In this document: piece by piece, positions 37,280 through 47,716 of the stretch
Layout of the letters: every line of letters begins with the position of its first letter
Position numbering within the stretch: the first letter of the stretch is position 1
NCBI RefSeq assembly: GCF_000499845.2
Contig: NC_023749.2
Coordinates: forward strand, 11,727,298 to 11,791,297
Origin: Phaseolus vulgaris
Taxonomy: Eukaryota; Streptophyta; Magnoliopsida; Fabales; Fabaceae
Length of the DNA stretch: 64,000 nucleotides
Direction of reading: 5' to 3'
The notes under the pieces: generated by a model
Database searches by the model: none
What the model was told of the DNA's origin: nothing
The model's input: only the letters and a program-made list of their open reading frames with translations
Made by a program: the position numbers and the translations under genes

Positions 37280-37514
37280 TTTTTTTATTTTTTTTATAAA
37301 AGTTTTCATGTTAGGCATCGCTATGCAACTTGACATCTCAGCAAGGCTGACACCTCAAGTAACAACAATCATCTGCCATCACATGAAAAAAAGTATTACT
37401 AAAAAAAAGAAAAAAAAAGAAAATACAAAAATATGGGGGGACTAGACCAAAACCCACATGTTAACAAAAACGATACATAGGTAGACTATACCTATTCATA
37501 AAGAATTCTAAGAA
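37280..37514 (-). mobile_element. 5'-truncated LINE, copy 2 (3' UTR only)
   Basis: Nearly identical to the 3' end of the LINE copy at 32070-32586, including AACTTGACATCTCAGC and ATGGGGGGACTAGACC on the + strand, and preceded by a T-rich tail (37280-37296) that is the poly(A) on the minus strand. Similarity stops sharply at 37514 after AAGAATTCTAAGAA. It lies inside solo LTR copy B, so it is younger than that LTR. No coding sequence remains. Confidence 0.85.
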
Positions 37515-37806
37515 AAAAGTATAAGACATTTCACTTCAAAGGTAACTTACACTATATCAACTATACAAATCAACCAAATTTTCAGATTCAAACAAAAGCA
37601 TCTACCATAAATCATTCATATCAAAATCAACATATTCACATTTTATTTCAAAAAATATTTTGCATTACTCATAAACAATTAATCATGCAAACAAAGTTTG
37701 GAACTGGTGACCACGTCACCCCCACATCCAGATCTTCTAGCCTAGGGTTCTATTGAAAATTTAAACTAACTTCCTTTTTACCTGAACTTGAGCAAATGCT
37801 CACTAA

Positions 37807-39024
37807 GCCCGTGTTTGGATCAGGGGGTGGCCCTGTAGCGCGGACGACTTATAGGGTGGCCACCCCGTTTGGTTCTGTGAGAGGGTGAGGGTGAGGGTGA
37901 GGGTGAGTGGAAATGAGAGTGTTTTTTGGGTCATTTGTAATATGAGGAGAAAGGAGGGTGGGAAGGATGGAAAGCCACGTAGAATTGGTTCAATTACCAT
38001 GCTGCCCTTATTCACATTACACACAGTAACGTCTTTTTGCATTGATATAGGGTGCTTAGAGAGGGTCTTCAGTGAGAATAGAGGTAGGAGAGTGAGTTTG
38101 GTAGTTCATGTTTGCCATGGGTTACGTTTTTTTTCATTTTAGTTTGAAGCATAATCGATTATTATTGAAAAATAAGGCACTACATAATGGATTATGTAGT
38201 TAAAAACAGTTCATAATCGATTACAGTGCTCACATAATCAGTTATTTGAGAATTTTTAGGAACCATAATCGATTATAGAACGTGTGTTATTTTGACCATA
38301 ATCGATTATGTATTATGCATAATCGATTATGTTAGTTTTTGAACTACAAGCATAATCGATTATGTGGGTTTTTGAAGAGAAGTGATAATCGATTATGTTC
38401 ATAGTTTTCCATATTTTTGATTTTTTGATTTTTTTTTTAAATATTTTTTCAGGGACAATTTGACAACTACTTAATATTCATTCTAAATATCTATTTTCTT
38501 TTTAAAATATATTCATTTTGTTATTCACAATAATGAAAATCATTATTAAAATTAATTTTATATATATTTATATATATATATATATAACATAACATAATTT
38601 AAAAAATCATATATAATATTATAATTATGTAAATAAATTAACTTAAGTAAAAAATAAATTTAAGTTAATAAAATGTTAAATAATAAAATTATACTTAAAT
38701 TTAAAATTATAATTCATGATTTCTTTCAATTTTACATCTTTTTTATTTATAAATGAAACTTAAAATTATTTTAATTAACTAAAATATGAAAAATAATTAA
38801 TAATTATTTATTCTTTTTTTATATACAAGGGTAAATTTGTAATCTTACAAATTTTACTATTCAAAATAATTTATAATATTCTTACAATCATCCCATCACT
38901 CACAAATTTCAATAAACTTTCCTCACACATCTACTCTAACATACCCCAATCCAAACAACCTCAACTTTCTTCACACTCACCCTCAACTTTCCACTCCCCC
39001 ACACCCTCTAATCCAAACAAAGCA
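37807..39024. mobile_element. TAA-flanked DNA element, PIF/Harbinger-like, in solo LTR B
   Basis: A 1218-bp insertion with perfect TAA duplications (37804-37806, 39025-39027); excision restores CACTAAGAGCTCC as in copy A. The ends are GCCCGTGTTTGGATC and, complement of the right end, TGCTTTGTTTGGATTAG. Similarity continues inward through GGGTGAGGG-like words on both arms, including a (GGGTGA)n-type run at about 37884-37910. A TAA target and TTTGGAT ends suggest the PIF/Harbinger (Tourist) group. No transposase. It carries a palindrome cluster at 38150-38398. The frames at 37803-38142 come from the G-rich repeat and are not genes. Confidence 0.72.
38150..38398. repeat. Second cluster of ATAATCGATTAT palindromes
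   Basis: Seven copies of CATAATCGATTATG or one-base variants plus two weaker ones (ACATAATGGATTATG, ACATAATCAGTTAT) lie within about 250 bp, separated by unrelated 15-40 bp spacers. The cluster is inside the TAA-flanked DNA element. The copies are closer to the perfect palindrome than those at 26249-26476. Confidence 0.88.
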
Positions 39025-39504
39025 TAAGAGCTCCAAACCTACCAAAAGCTCAAGGATAACTTAATCTGCACCACAGAGTCCTGATAAAGAATCTAACTAT
39101 ATCACTAGGATCCTAAGCCAATAGAGATTAACCCTTAAGCTAAAGGAGTCACATGCAAAGCCTATCTAGAGACAAACCTAACAATTTCAAAATTTGAATA
39201 AAATAGAAGAACAAAAATGAACTTATTCTATTAAAGATTCTGATCAAGCAACCTTGTAGTATTCACTGTCAAGAGTCTGATGGCGGACTCTGATCGTCAA
39301 ACTGATGAGCGAGAAAATCAGAATCTTAGAGAGAAAACAGAGGAAAGAAAAAATGAGCTTTTAGAGAGATGGCGGTTCTTTTAAAATGAAACATGAATAA
39401 CTGGATTTCTATTTATATACTATTTTAAATTTAATAATAAAATATTCATGTGTCATTTTAATTGTACCACTTCTACTCTAAGATTATTTTTCTCGGTCCT
39501 TACT

Positions 39505-41329
39505 TGTTTGTGATAATCATTTTTTCCTTCATCTTCGACTTCTCACACTCAGACTTTGACTCTCGGTTGGAGGATCTACTTACAAAAGGTTCTCCGATGC
39601 TTAAGTAAATACTTGATATATAAATGCAATAAATGTTGTAACAATGACATATATTTGCCTTGGTTGTTGTGCATATTATAGAGTCTTGGTCTTGTTGAAC
39701 CCTCTTACTCTGGGTCGATATTAGAACATGCACGATTCATGTTACCTAGTTTTTCGTACAGATTAACCTACGCTAATATAATTTTATTTTAGCATTCTTA
39801 TGGGGTCGGTTGATATTGGGTTCTGAAATGTCCCGAGACCCTTCGACCCCTAACGATACACTTTTGACATTTTAAAAAACTATTTTTGATTTTTATTATG
39901 ATATGACAATTAAAGATAGTGGTGTTTTATGCCATGTATTTTTAATACTTATTTTAAATTTAATTGTTTACAATAAATAATTTGACATAAACATAAATTT
40001 GAAAATATAACAATAATTACTAATAATTATTTTACATATGAAGAACTATTTCATAATAAATAAATATAATACAATAATAATTTTTTATAATTAATAAAAT
40101 TCTTACCAAATATATTCAAAATAAATAAATTTATTACTGTAGTAATTATAATTTTTCAATAGTTAATATTAAAAGTACATTTAAAACATTACCTAAGATA
40201 ATTAATTTAAATCGTACTAAAATTTCCAAATTTGATTATCAATGTTTTTCAACAACTAATAAGTTAATATATTAATTATAGTTAATAAATTATTTAAATT
40301 AATTACATTGAAAAAATTAACATTTTTTCCAATTGTGGTTCAAATTTTAAAATGGAAATTGTATATTACAATCATTATAAAAATTATCCGGTTAAGAATA
40401 TTTACTCCAGAGCTTATCTTAACTTAATAAATTAATTATAATGAATAAAATGTTTATACCTATTTAATGTTTAATATTAACATATTTTCCAATTAATATT
40501 AAAAGTTTTAAATGTTTGATAATGGTGATAGCTTGTGAATAGTTGGATGGTAGTGAGGAATTTGTGTTGTGAAACTGTTTTCTGTGACAATAGTAATTAT
40601 ACTAGTTGGCTTTACCCGTGCAACGCATGCTTATTATTCTTAAATTTTTATATTTGATAACCATAAAAGTTATATACAAACAACGTGGTATAAAAAAAAT
40701 AAGATTGTTAATATTTGATTACCCTATATTATAATGACTAGCAGCCCCGGCTATGACAGATTGATTGCATGTCAAGCAGTGTATGGCCCTCAGCTGCCAT
40801 GTGTATTCTCTGACATCTGCATTTACGTCTCACCAATCCCTTCATTTCATATATCTACCCAATTAAAATTAGGAAAATGATATTTTCACACCATTCCACT
40901 TTATTAAATATTAATATTTTAATTATTTTTGTATTTTGTTTATATTTTTATTCAGAAGACTTTTTTCATTTTTTAAATTTTTTTTAACAAAGTATCAAAA
41001 TATTATCACTCTTAAAATTATTATTATTATTATATGAATACCTATCAAAGTAACACCGATAAACACGAGGAATTTAAAAGAAGGAAAATGATGGTGTGAG
41101 TGTGTTTTTTGAGAGACCATCACGGCCACATGATAGAAAAGAAAATTGGGAGGGGCAAAAAGGACTTTCTATATCTGGAATTTGAGTCATTTTAGGTAGT
41201 AAATGAAATTGAAAGTTTTAGTATATAATTGAGTTGAGGGTGAAGGTGATTTTGGAAACAGCGTTTTGTTTTGTGGGTGAGGGTGTGGTGAGAGAAAAAC
41301 AGGTATCAAAGAGAAGAAGGTAGTTGGAA
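39505..41329. promoter_or_regulatory. Upstream region and promoter of the MATE gene
   Basis: No gene is supported. From 39505 to about 39870 the sequence is more GC-balanced and repeat-like (GGTCTTGTTGAACCCTC, GGGGTCGGTTGATATTGGG), possibly a worn LTR. 39870-40740 is AT-rich. The block 40745-40870 resembles 23160-23270. The region 41080-41329, with GGCCACATG and a purine-rich stretch before the ATG, is the likely core promoter and 5' UTR; no convincing TATA box was fixed. Confidence 0.45.
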
Positions 41330-44300
41330 ATGGATTCTCCGTCGGCGAAGAAGGAGGTGAATGAGCCTTTGGCGGTGCCAGAAGAATCGTTACCACAACA
41401 ACCTTCTTTTTCTCGATCTTTCAGCTCCAGACATGGATCATCCGGTGAACTTGAGCAGATACTCACAGACATCAGCCTCCCTTACTCAAAGCGTGTTGGA
41501 GCAGCAACATGGCTGGAGTTGAAGCTCCTGTTCAACCTTGCTGCTCCCGCTGTCATCGTCTACCTCCTCAACTATGTCATGTCTATGTCCACACAAATCT
41601 TCTGCGGCCACCTCGGCAACCTCGAACTTGCTGCATCTTCACTCGGAAACAATGGCATCCAGATTTTCGCTTATGGCCTCATGGTATTGTATAAACACTA
41701 AGAACCGAATTCTATTTTAACTTGAATAATAACCACTTCGTTTGGAATAATTGAGTGATGTTTTTGAAATAATTGTAACAGTTGGGTATGGGAAGTGCCG
41801 TTGAGACGCTATGCGGACAAGCATACGGAGCGAAGAAATACCACATGTTAGGGATATACCTGCAACGATCCACAGTGCTGCTCTCACTCGCAGGCGTTCT
41901 ACTAACCATTATCTACGTCTTCGCGGAACCAATCCTACTGATGCTCGGCGAGTCGCCGGAAATCGCGTCGGCGGCGGCGCTTTTCGTGTACGGGCTCATC
42001 CCTCAGATCTTCGGCTACGCCGTGAACTTCCCCATCCAGAAGTACCTCCAGGCGCAGAGCATCGTGGCGCCGAGCTCGTACATTTCATGCGCCACGCTCG
42101 TGTTCCATCTGGTGTTTAGTTGGGTGGCGGTGCAGAAGCTGGGGATGGGCCTATTTGGCGCGGCGCTGGTGCTCAGTCTCTCCTGGTGGGTTATCGTGAT
42201 CGCGCAGTTCATTTACATCGTGAAGAGTGAGAGGTGCAAGCAGACGTGGGGCGGCTTCAGCTTCGAAGCGTTTTCGGGGTTGCCGGAGTTTTTCAAACTC
42301 TCGGCGGCTTCGGCGGTGATGCTCTGCCTAGAGACGTGGTACTTTCAAATTCTCGTGCTGCTCGCGGGGTTGCTTCCTCAGCCGGAGTTGGCTCTCGATT
42401 CCCTTTCCATTTGGTTAGTCATTCTCTCTTCATTACAATTTAAAATTCGTTTTACAAAAAATGAACATCATATTTTTACATTCAATATTCAATTTTTACA
42501 TCTACCTTGTATTTACTATTTTATCTTTTATTTTTTTTTTATAAATATAAAAAATTATTTTTTAATAATCCTATTACCTTAAAAGGAGATTCTCATGTGG
42601 TGGTTGCTAACACATACTTATCTGTTAGGCTTCATACTAATACATCACATAATGATTTATGATTAATTAATAAAAGTTTTTTTTTAGAATATAACCAATA
42701 TTAAACACATATCATTAACCCTTAATGTGACCATGTTTCTGATTTTACGTTCCAAAGCGGAAAGATTATGGATTTTTGTAATGATTGTTTTAAAATTTAT
42801 ATTTAAGATCATTTTTCCGGAATGGGTTTATTACAAGTAGAAAAGTTGGGTCAATGTGTGTGATGTGTGGTGTGTAGGAAGGTAATTCTTATAAATATCA
42901 ATAAATTTATTATAAATGTTACTTTAGATTTAGATGACATCATTAAACTGTTTTATAAATTCAGTGTATATTCTATTGTCTTGAAGTAACATATTATAAT
43001 AGTACAAGATAAATATGAAAGAAAAGGTTGAATTTGAACAGAATTCCTATTTGAAAACGAACAAATCCAAGGCTGGTGCCACACGCAAGTGCACTTGAGT
43101 GGTTAAAAAAAACAACTGTAGATGTAAGAATTTTTGGGCCTAATACTTTGTTTTGTTTGGATGAGGTAGTAAAAATGATGGAATAAATTTAAGATGATTT
43201 GTATAATAATTTTAAAGAAAGTTAAAGATATTTGGATTAAAATAAATATAATAAAAAGTATTGTGAAAATTTATAAAAGTTTGTGAAATTATACAATAAG
43301 TATTATTGAAATTATATTTTTTTAATAAATAAAAATGTAACTTTACCTATTTTATATTTAAAAATTAATAAAAAAACTAAATTTTCTCATAGAGATAATA
43401 GATGATAAAAGATAATATGTAAAAGTTAAATTTTAACAACATATCTTAAAAATTAATAAAAATTACTCCCTCACTTTCCTTGCTTTCCACTTTCTTAATA
43501 AAAAACATAAACATTCTTTATTTTTTAATTTAAATAAATAATAATTACTCGGATACAAACAAACAATAATAAAAGAATGAATCAGGAACCTTTATTTGTT
43601 TTTGTGTAGCTGCTGAAATCACTTGTAGTTCGTCGTCTAGTGCAGGTACTGCAGAAAGAAAGATACGTGGTTGGTGTAATAAATACGTACACTATGAAAC
43701 ACAGTGATAACACATGCTTTGTCGTTGTCAATTCTTTCTATTTTATTCATTCCTTTCTTTACACCATAAACTTTTATTTGAATATTACAGATTAAATTAC
43801 TAAATCATAACTTATTAGGTTAACTAACCAAAAACTATGACACATAAAACTATAAACTACCATTAGTCGATTAGTCGTTTGGTAGTTTCAAACATAACAT
43901 AATATTTTCTTGAGCATTCAATATTCTCTCAACCATTTCTAGTTTTTATGTAAATAAAATACCAAATTTGTTTTTTTTTAATATTTTTTAAAACATTATT
44001 ATTTTTATGTTCTTGTTCCTTCTTGCTACATTTGTCTTTCTTTTTAATATTATTTATTTTATTCAGTACAGAAACAGTTTCATTTTTTAAAATATAACTT
44101 TAGTTAATCCTTAGGGCTATCATTTTGGTGTCTATCAAGATATTGAGTCCAATATTTTTAGAAAAGAAAACTAAATCAGGAAACGGACAATACAAGTGCA
44201 CCTCTTATAAAAGAGAAGGAGCTGGAATAAAGTTATAATTGATTAAACTTTTACATAACTATTTTAAAGAAGTAAAATATTTTATTTTTTTATAATATAC

Positions 44301-46951
44301 AATTAACTTTTGTATCTCTATTTTAAAATGTAAACAACAAACTTATTTAAAAATCAAGTATATATTTAACTTCAAAAATATTAAATAAAAATTAATTTAA
44401 AAAAATAAAAATTAATCATTATATTAACTACATTAAATTTTATTTTAAAAATACAAAATTATTGATATCTAAAGTATAAAATTTATAAATTAATATATAA
44501 ATTGATATCTAATTAACTATTAATTATTTAATATTTAAAAATTATTTTACAAATTTAGAAATTAATAACTTTTTTAAATATAATATTTTATTTAATTAAT
44601 ATACTAATTAATTGTTTTTTATTTTTAAAATTAATTTTTATTTATTGATTTTTATATTTAATAATTTTTTAGTAGTATGATTTCTCTTGCCTTCCCCAAC
44701 AATCCAAAAAATCTTAATACATGCTTTTTTTTCTTTATAAATATTTATAAAAAATTGTCTCAAACAAAATTTCAAAATATTATATTGTTATTAAAATTTT
44801 AAAATATAATTGAATAAGCTGATTTTTAAATTTTTATTTCTATTTATCGTGAAAAGGTTCAGTGTTTTTTTGTTATCCTTTTGGATTGTTGCCTTTTTAT
44901 GTAGAAGACGTCAAGAAAGGAAAAAGTACATTTGACGCCGTCTCCATTAATGTGAACAGGGACTGTTTTCTTAAATTTTGAAAGCAAAATTAGTACGATT
45001 CGTTGTGTTTCAAAACCAGTCTCATCATAATAGCAATGAGGACTCAATTCCTGGTTCTGTTTGGAATTTTTCTTTCGTCTTTTAGCTTTTTGGTACACCA
45101 AAATAGTATCACTGTGGTTTTCTTGTCTTAACTATCACACTCAACTTAGCATTAGCTATGCATATTAATGATCCTTGTTTGTACAGATCATTGATGTGTC
45201 CTTTCAACAATTTGTAGGGGAAAAAGCTCTATGAAAAATAATTACTATCAGGATAAGCGTTGAAATTTCATGCATCACCAGCCACCTACCATTTAAGTGC
45301 CTTTATTTAGTTTCATTTATGAAATTAAAACTAGATTTTGCAAAGAGAAATCACTCACACTCACATAATTTATTTATGAAAATCTTTCACTCAATCAATA
45401 AAAGTAAGATTACTGGTTGAACAAGTTCTTCTCTTGTTAACGATTATTTCTTATTGCAGTACCACAATTTCTGGATGGGTGTTCATGATCTCAGTTGGGT
45501 TTAACGCAGCTGCAAGGTTTGATTCTCCTTCACTTAGAACTGACTTTTTGAAATTGTTTCTTTAGTTTTCGCTTTCACCTTTTGATCTCTTTAAATTGTT
45601 TTTATTAAGGTAAGAAAAGTATACCATGTAATCATTTTGGTATGGTCGAAATAATTAAAGGGAATCCTATTTGTGGTGCTTCATGACAAGAAGATTTAGT
45701 TTAAGACTCACAAAAGTTAACACATCTTATCATAATCATCACGTTCTTTAACTTTATAAAGTAACTTTTTTTATCCAAACTTAACATTTATCTTCAGAAC
45801 AATTATGAGAGGGTTTTTAGTTGGCATCAAATTAGTGGAAGTAATGATTGAAGACTAAAAATAAAATATTTTATTGTATATAAATGAATATAAATTTTTT
45901 ATGAACTGGTTTTATGTGGTTGAGAGTTCAAGTTATTTTGTAATATGGTAGCAGAGTTATTAAAAACCTATTCTATCCTCTATTTAAAGTCTATTCTATC
46001 TTGACGAGTGTTTGTTGCGATATCATATATGCCACCGCTATCTGTTTAAAATCCATTTGTAATAGTAATTTTGATTGTATGTTACTGCAGTGTGAGAGTG
46101 AGCAACGAGCTAGGAGCAAGAAATCCAAAATCAGCGTCATTTTCTGTGGTGGTGGTGACAGTGATATCTTTCATAATATCGGTTATTGTAGCAGTGGTGA
46201 TTTTGTTACTGAGAGATGTCATTAGCTATGCCTTCACCGAAGGCGAAGAGGTGGCTGCTGCTGTATCAGATCTTTGTCCCCTTCTTGCTCTTTCCATTGT
46301 TCTCAACGGCATTCAACCTGTTTTGTCTGGTATTACTACTTCCAACTCTCATCTATCATAAACATAATGTTAATGAAAACAATCCATATTGTTAAATGCA
46401 GTGTTGTAATGATGTTTTTGAATTATGAGTGAATGAAAGAAGAATTTGAAACTAATGCATGTATGGTTGATGAAAAGGGGTGGCTGTTGGATGTGGATGG
46501 CAAACTTTTGTTGCGTACGTGAACGTTGGTTGTTATTATGGAATTGGCATTCCATTGGGTGCGGTTATGGGTTTCTATTTCAAATTCAATGCAAAGGTAT
46601 ATTCCATTTCAAACTCAATGCTGTTACTTAATCTTTCTCACCCAAAATCTTCCATTTTATAAAGCAACTTAATTTGCATGCACTTATGTGTGTCTATGTG
46701 CAGGGAATATGGTTGGGAATGCTTGGTGGCACAGTCTTGCAAACCCTTATTTTAATGTGGGTCACATTTAGAACTGATTGGAATAAAGAGGTGAGAGAAA
46801 AGCTATAAAATTAGTACACTTTTCTATTCCACTATGCCAATAACTAATAGGTTAATAACTTGTGATGAAAATTTTGGTGTATTAGGTTGTGGAAGCAGAA
46901 AGGAGGTTGAATCAGTGGGAAGACGTGAAGGAGCCACTTCTGAAGAACTGA
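41330..46951 (+). CDS. DTX40: MATE efflux transporter, DETOXIFICATION 40-like (7 exons)
   Basis: Exons are 41330-41683, 41782-42413, 45460-45516, 46091-46329, 46478-46596, 46704-46790 and 46886-46951; all introns are GT-AG and the exons join to 1554 nt (517 aa), a normal family length. The product is an integral membrane antiporter expected to export organic cations or metabolites in exchange for H+ or Na+. A variable cytosolic N-terminus (residues 1-60) is followed by two MatE repeats and about 12 membrane segments. Family motifs include [40 protein letters not shown] (exon 2 start), ALDSLSI, then [32 protein letters not shown], and [20 protein letters not shown] across the exon 4-5 join. 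It ends [12 protein letters not shown] chose Met at 41330 because translation from it gives the usual hydrophilic N-terminus; the frame has no earlier ATG. Intron 2 is 3046 bp with MITE-like inserts. Substrate and membrane (vacuole or plasma membrane) cannot be read from sequence. Confidence 0.95.
43147..43568. mobile_element. AT-rich MITE in intron 2 of the MATE gene
   Basis: The segment begins TTTGTTTTGTTTGGATGAGG and ends CTCGGATACAAACAAACAAT, giving imperfect inverted ends of about 20 bp; a TTTTCCACTTTC-type word near the right arm also mirrors the left arm. Target duplication is uncertain (possibly TAA). The rest of the intron (42414-43146 and 43569-45459) is AT-rich; the frame at 44859-45101 has no domain and is not called. 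Confidence 0.5.
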
Positions 46952-47716
46952 AGAACAGAAATGGGGGTTTGGATTTAGTGAATTATTTTGAACTGAAGCT
47001 AAATTGTTGATTTCAATGTCAAGAGCGGTTGAGAGTGATGATGATGATGATATGAAGCAAGTTCTCTTCCAAAATTCAAATTGCGTTCTCTCTGGAAAGT
47101 GATATAACCAGGTCTTACAATTTGGGCAAATAATGCAATACCATGTTGGTTTGGCAAATTTGTAAGAAAAATAAAACCCTACTAATTAAAAAATATATAA
47201 AAAAATAATAATCAAGAATCGACCTCATTGTAGCAATTTTGGAATTTTGCTTAGTTCTATCCATGTCAGTAGACTCTGGGCATAAACTCAGAACTGGTAG
47301 CAATAAATCTTTGATAGATATTGGCATTGAATTTGATCTTTTTTTAGTGAGAATTTATATTCAAAACTTTGTGAATGAAGAAAAAAAGATTGAACGTTTT
47401 TGTTACTGAAAATGACAGATGTTTGAGAGATTAGTAAGGTATAAAAAACATATATAAAAGAAACTAAAGAAAAGTTTGAAAATAAACATTTACACAACAA
47501 CGTTACTTAGATAGCGGAACGGCAATTTCTTTTTAGCACTCCTATACTTTTTTAATACTGTAGAAGTGTGGAAAAAAGTTTAAATTGTTTGAGATAAAAA
47601 TATTTTGATTATCAAAAATGTATTTTGAATTACATTTGGAAACTTAATTTTAGATTATTATTTTTTATTATATAATCTGAAATATATTTTTGAATTATAT
47701 AACTTCAAATGTATTT
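46952..47716. other. 3' UTR and downstream spacer of the MATE gene
   Basis: The first 150-200 bases after the stop, with a (GAT)n run near 47037-47052, are the likely 3' UTR. The ORFs at 47115-47327 and 47288-47500 show no domain. No other gene is visible before the solo LTR at 47717. Confidence 0.5.

Larger units (their letters stand above)
35970..39504 (-). mobile_element. Solo LTR, 2-kb family, copy B, with nested insertions
   Basis: Collinear with copies A and C, same orientation. It shares GACACTTGACTCTACTTC, TTTCCTGAAAATACTATG, GACCACGTCACCCCCACATC and AGAGATGGCGGTTCTTTTA, with a TATA-like TATATAAATAGAAATCC near 39402. It is longer only because a LINE end (37280-37514) and a 1218-bp DNA element (37807-39024) are inserted; without them about 2.07 kb remains. 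The left border is approximate and I could not find a matching target duplication. Confidence 0.7.

Noticed and set aside
37803..38142. ORFs on both strands in the G-rich arm of the DNA element
   Set aside because: They consist largely of the GGGTGA repeat read as RVRVRV or TLTLTL; not coding.
40600..40745. Possible Helitron (TACTAGTTGGCTTTACCCGTG start and CTAG-like end)
   Set aside because: The right end lacks a clear hairpin before CTAG and I could not rebuild an A^T target; too weak to call.
44859..45101. 80-codon antisense ORF in MATE intron 2
   Set aside because: Lys-rich low-complexity start, no domain, and inside an intron; treated as chance.
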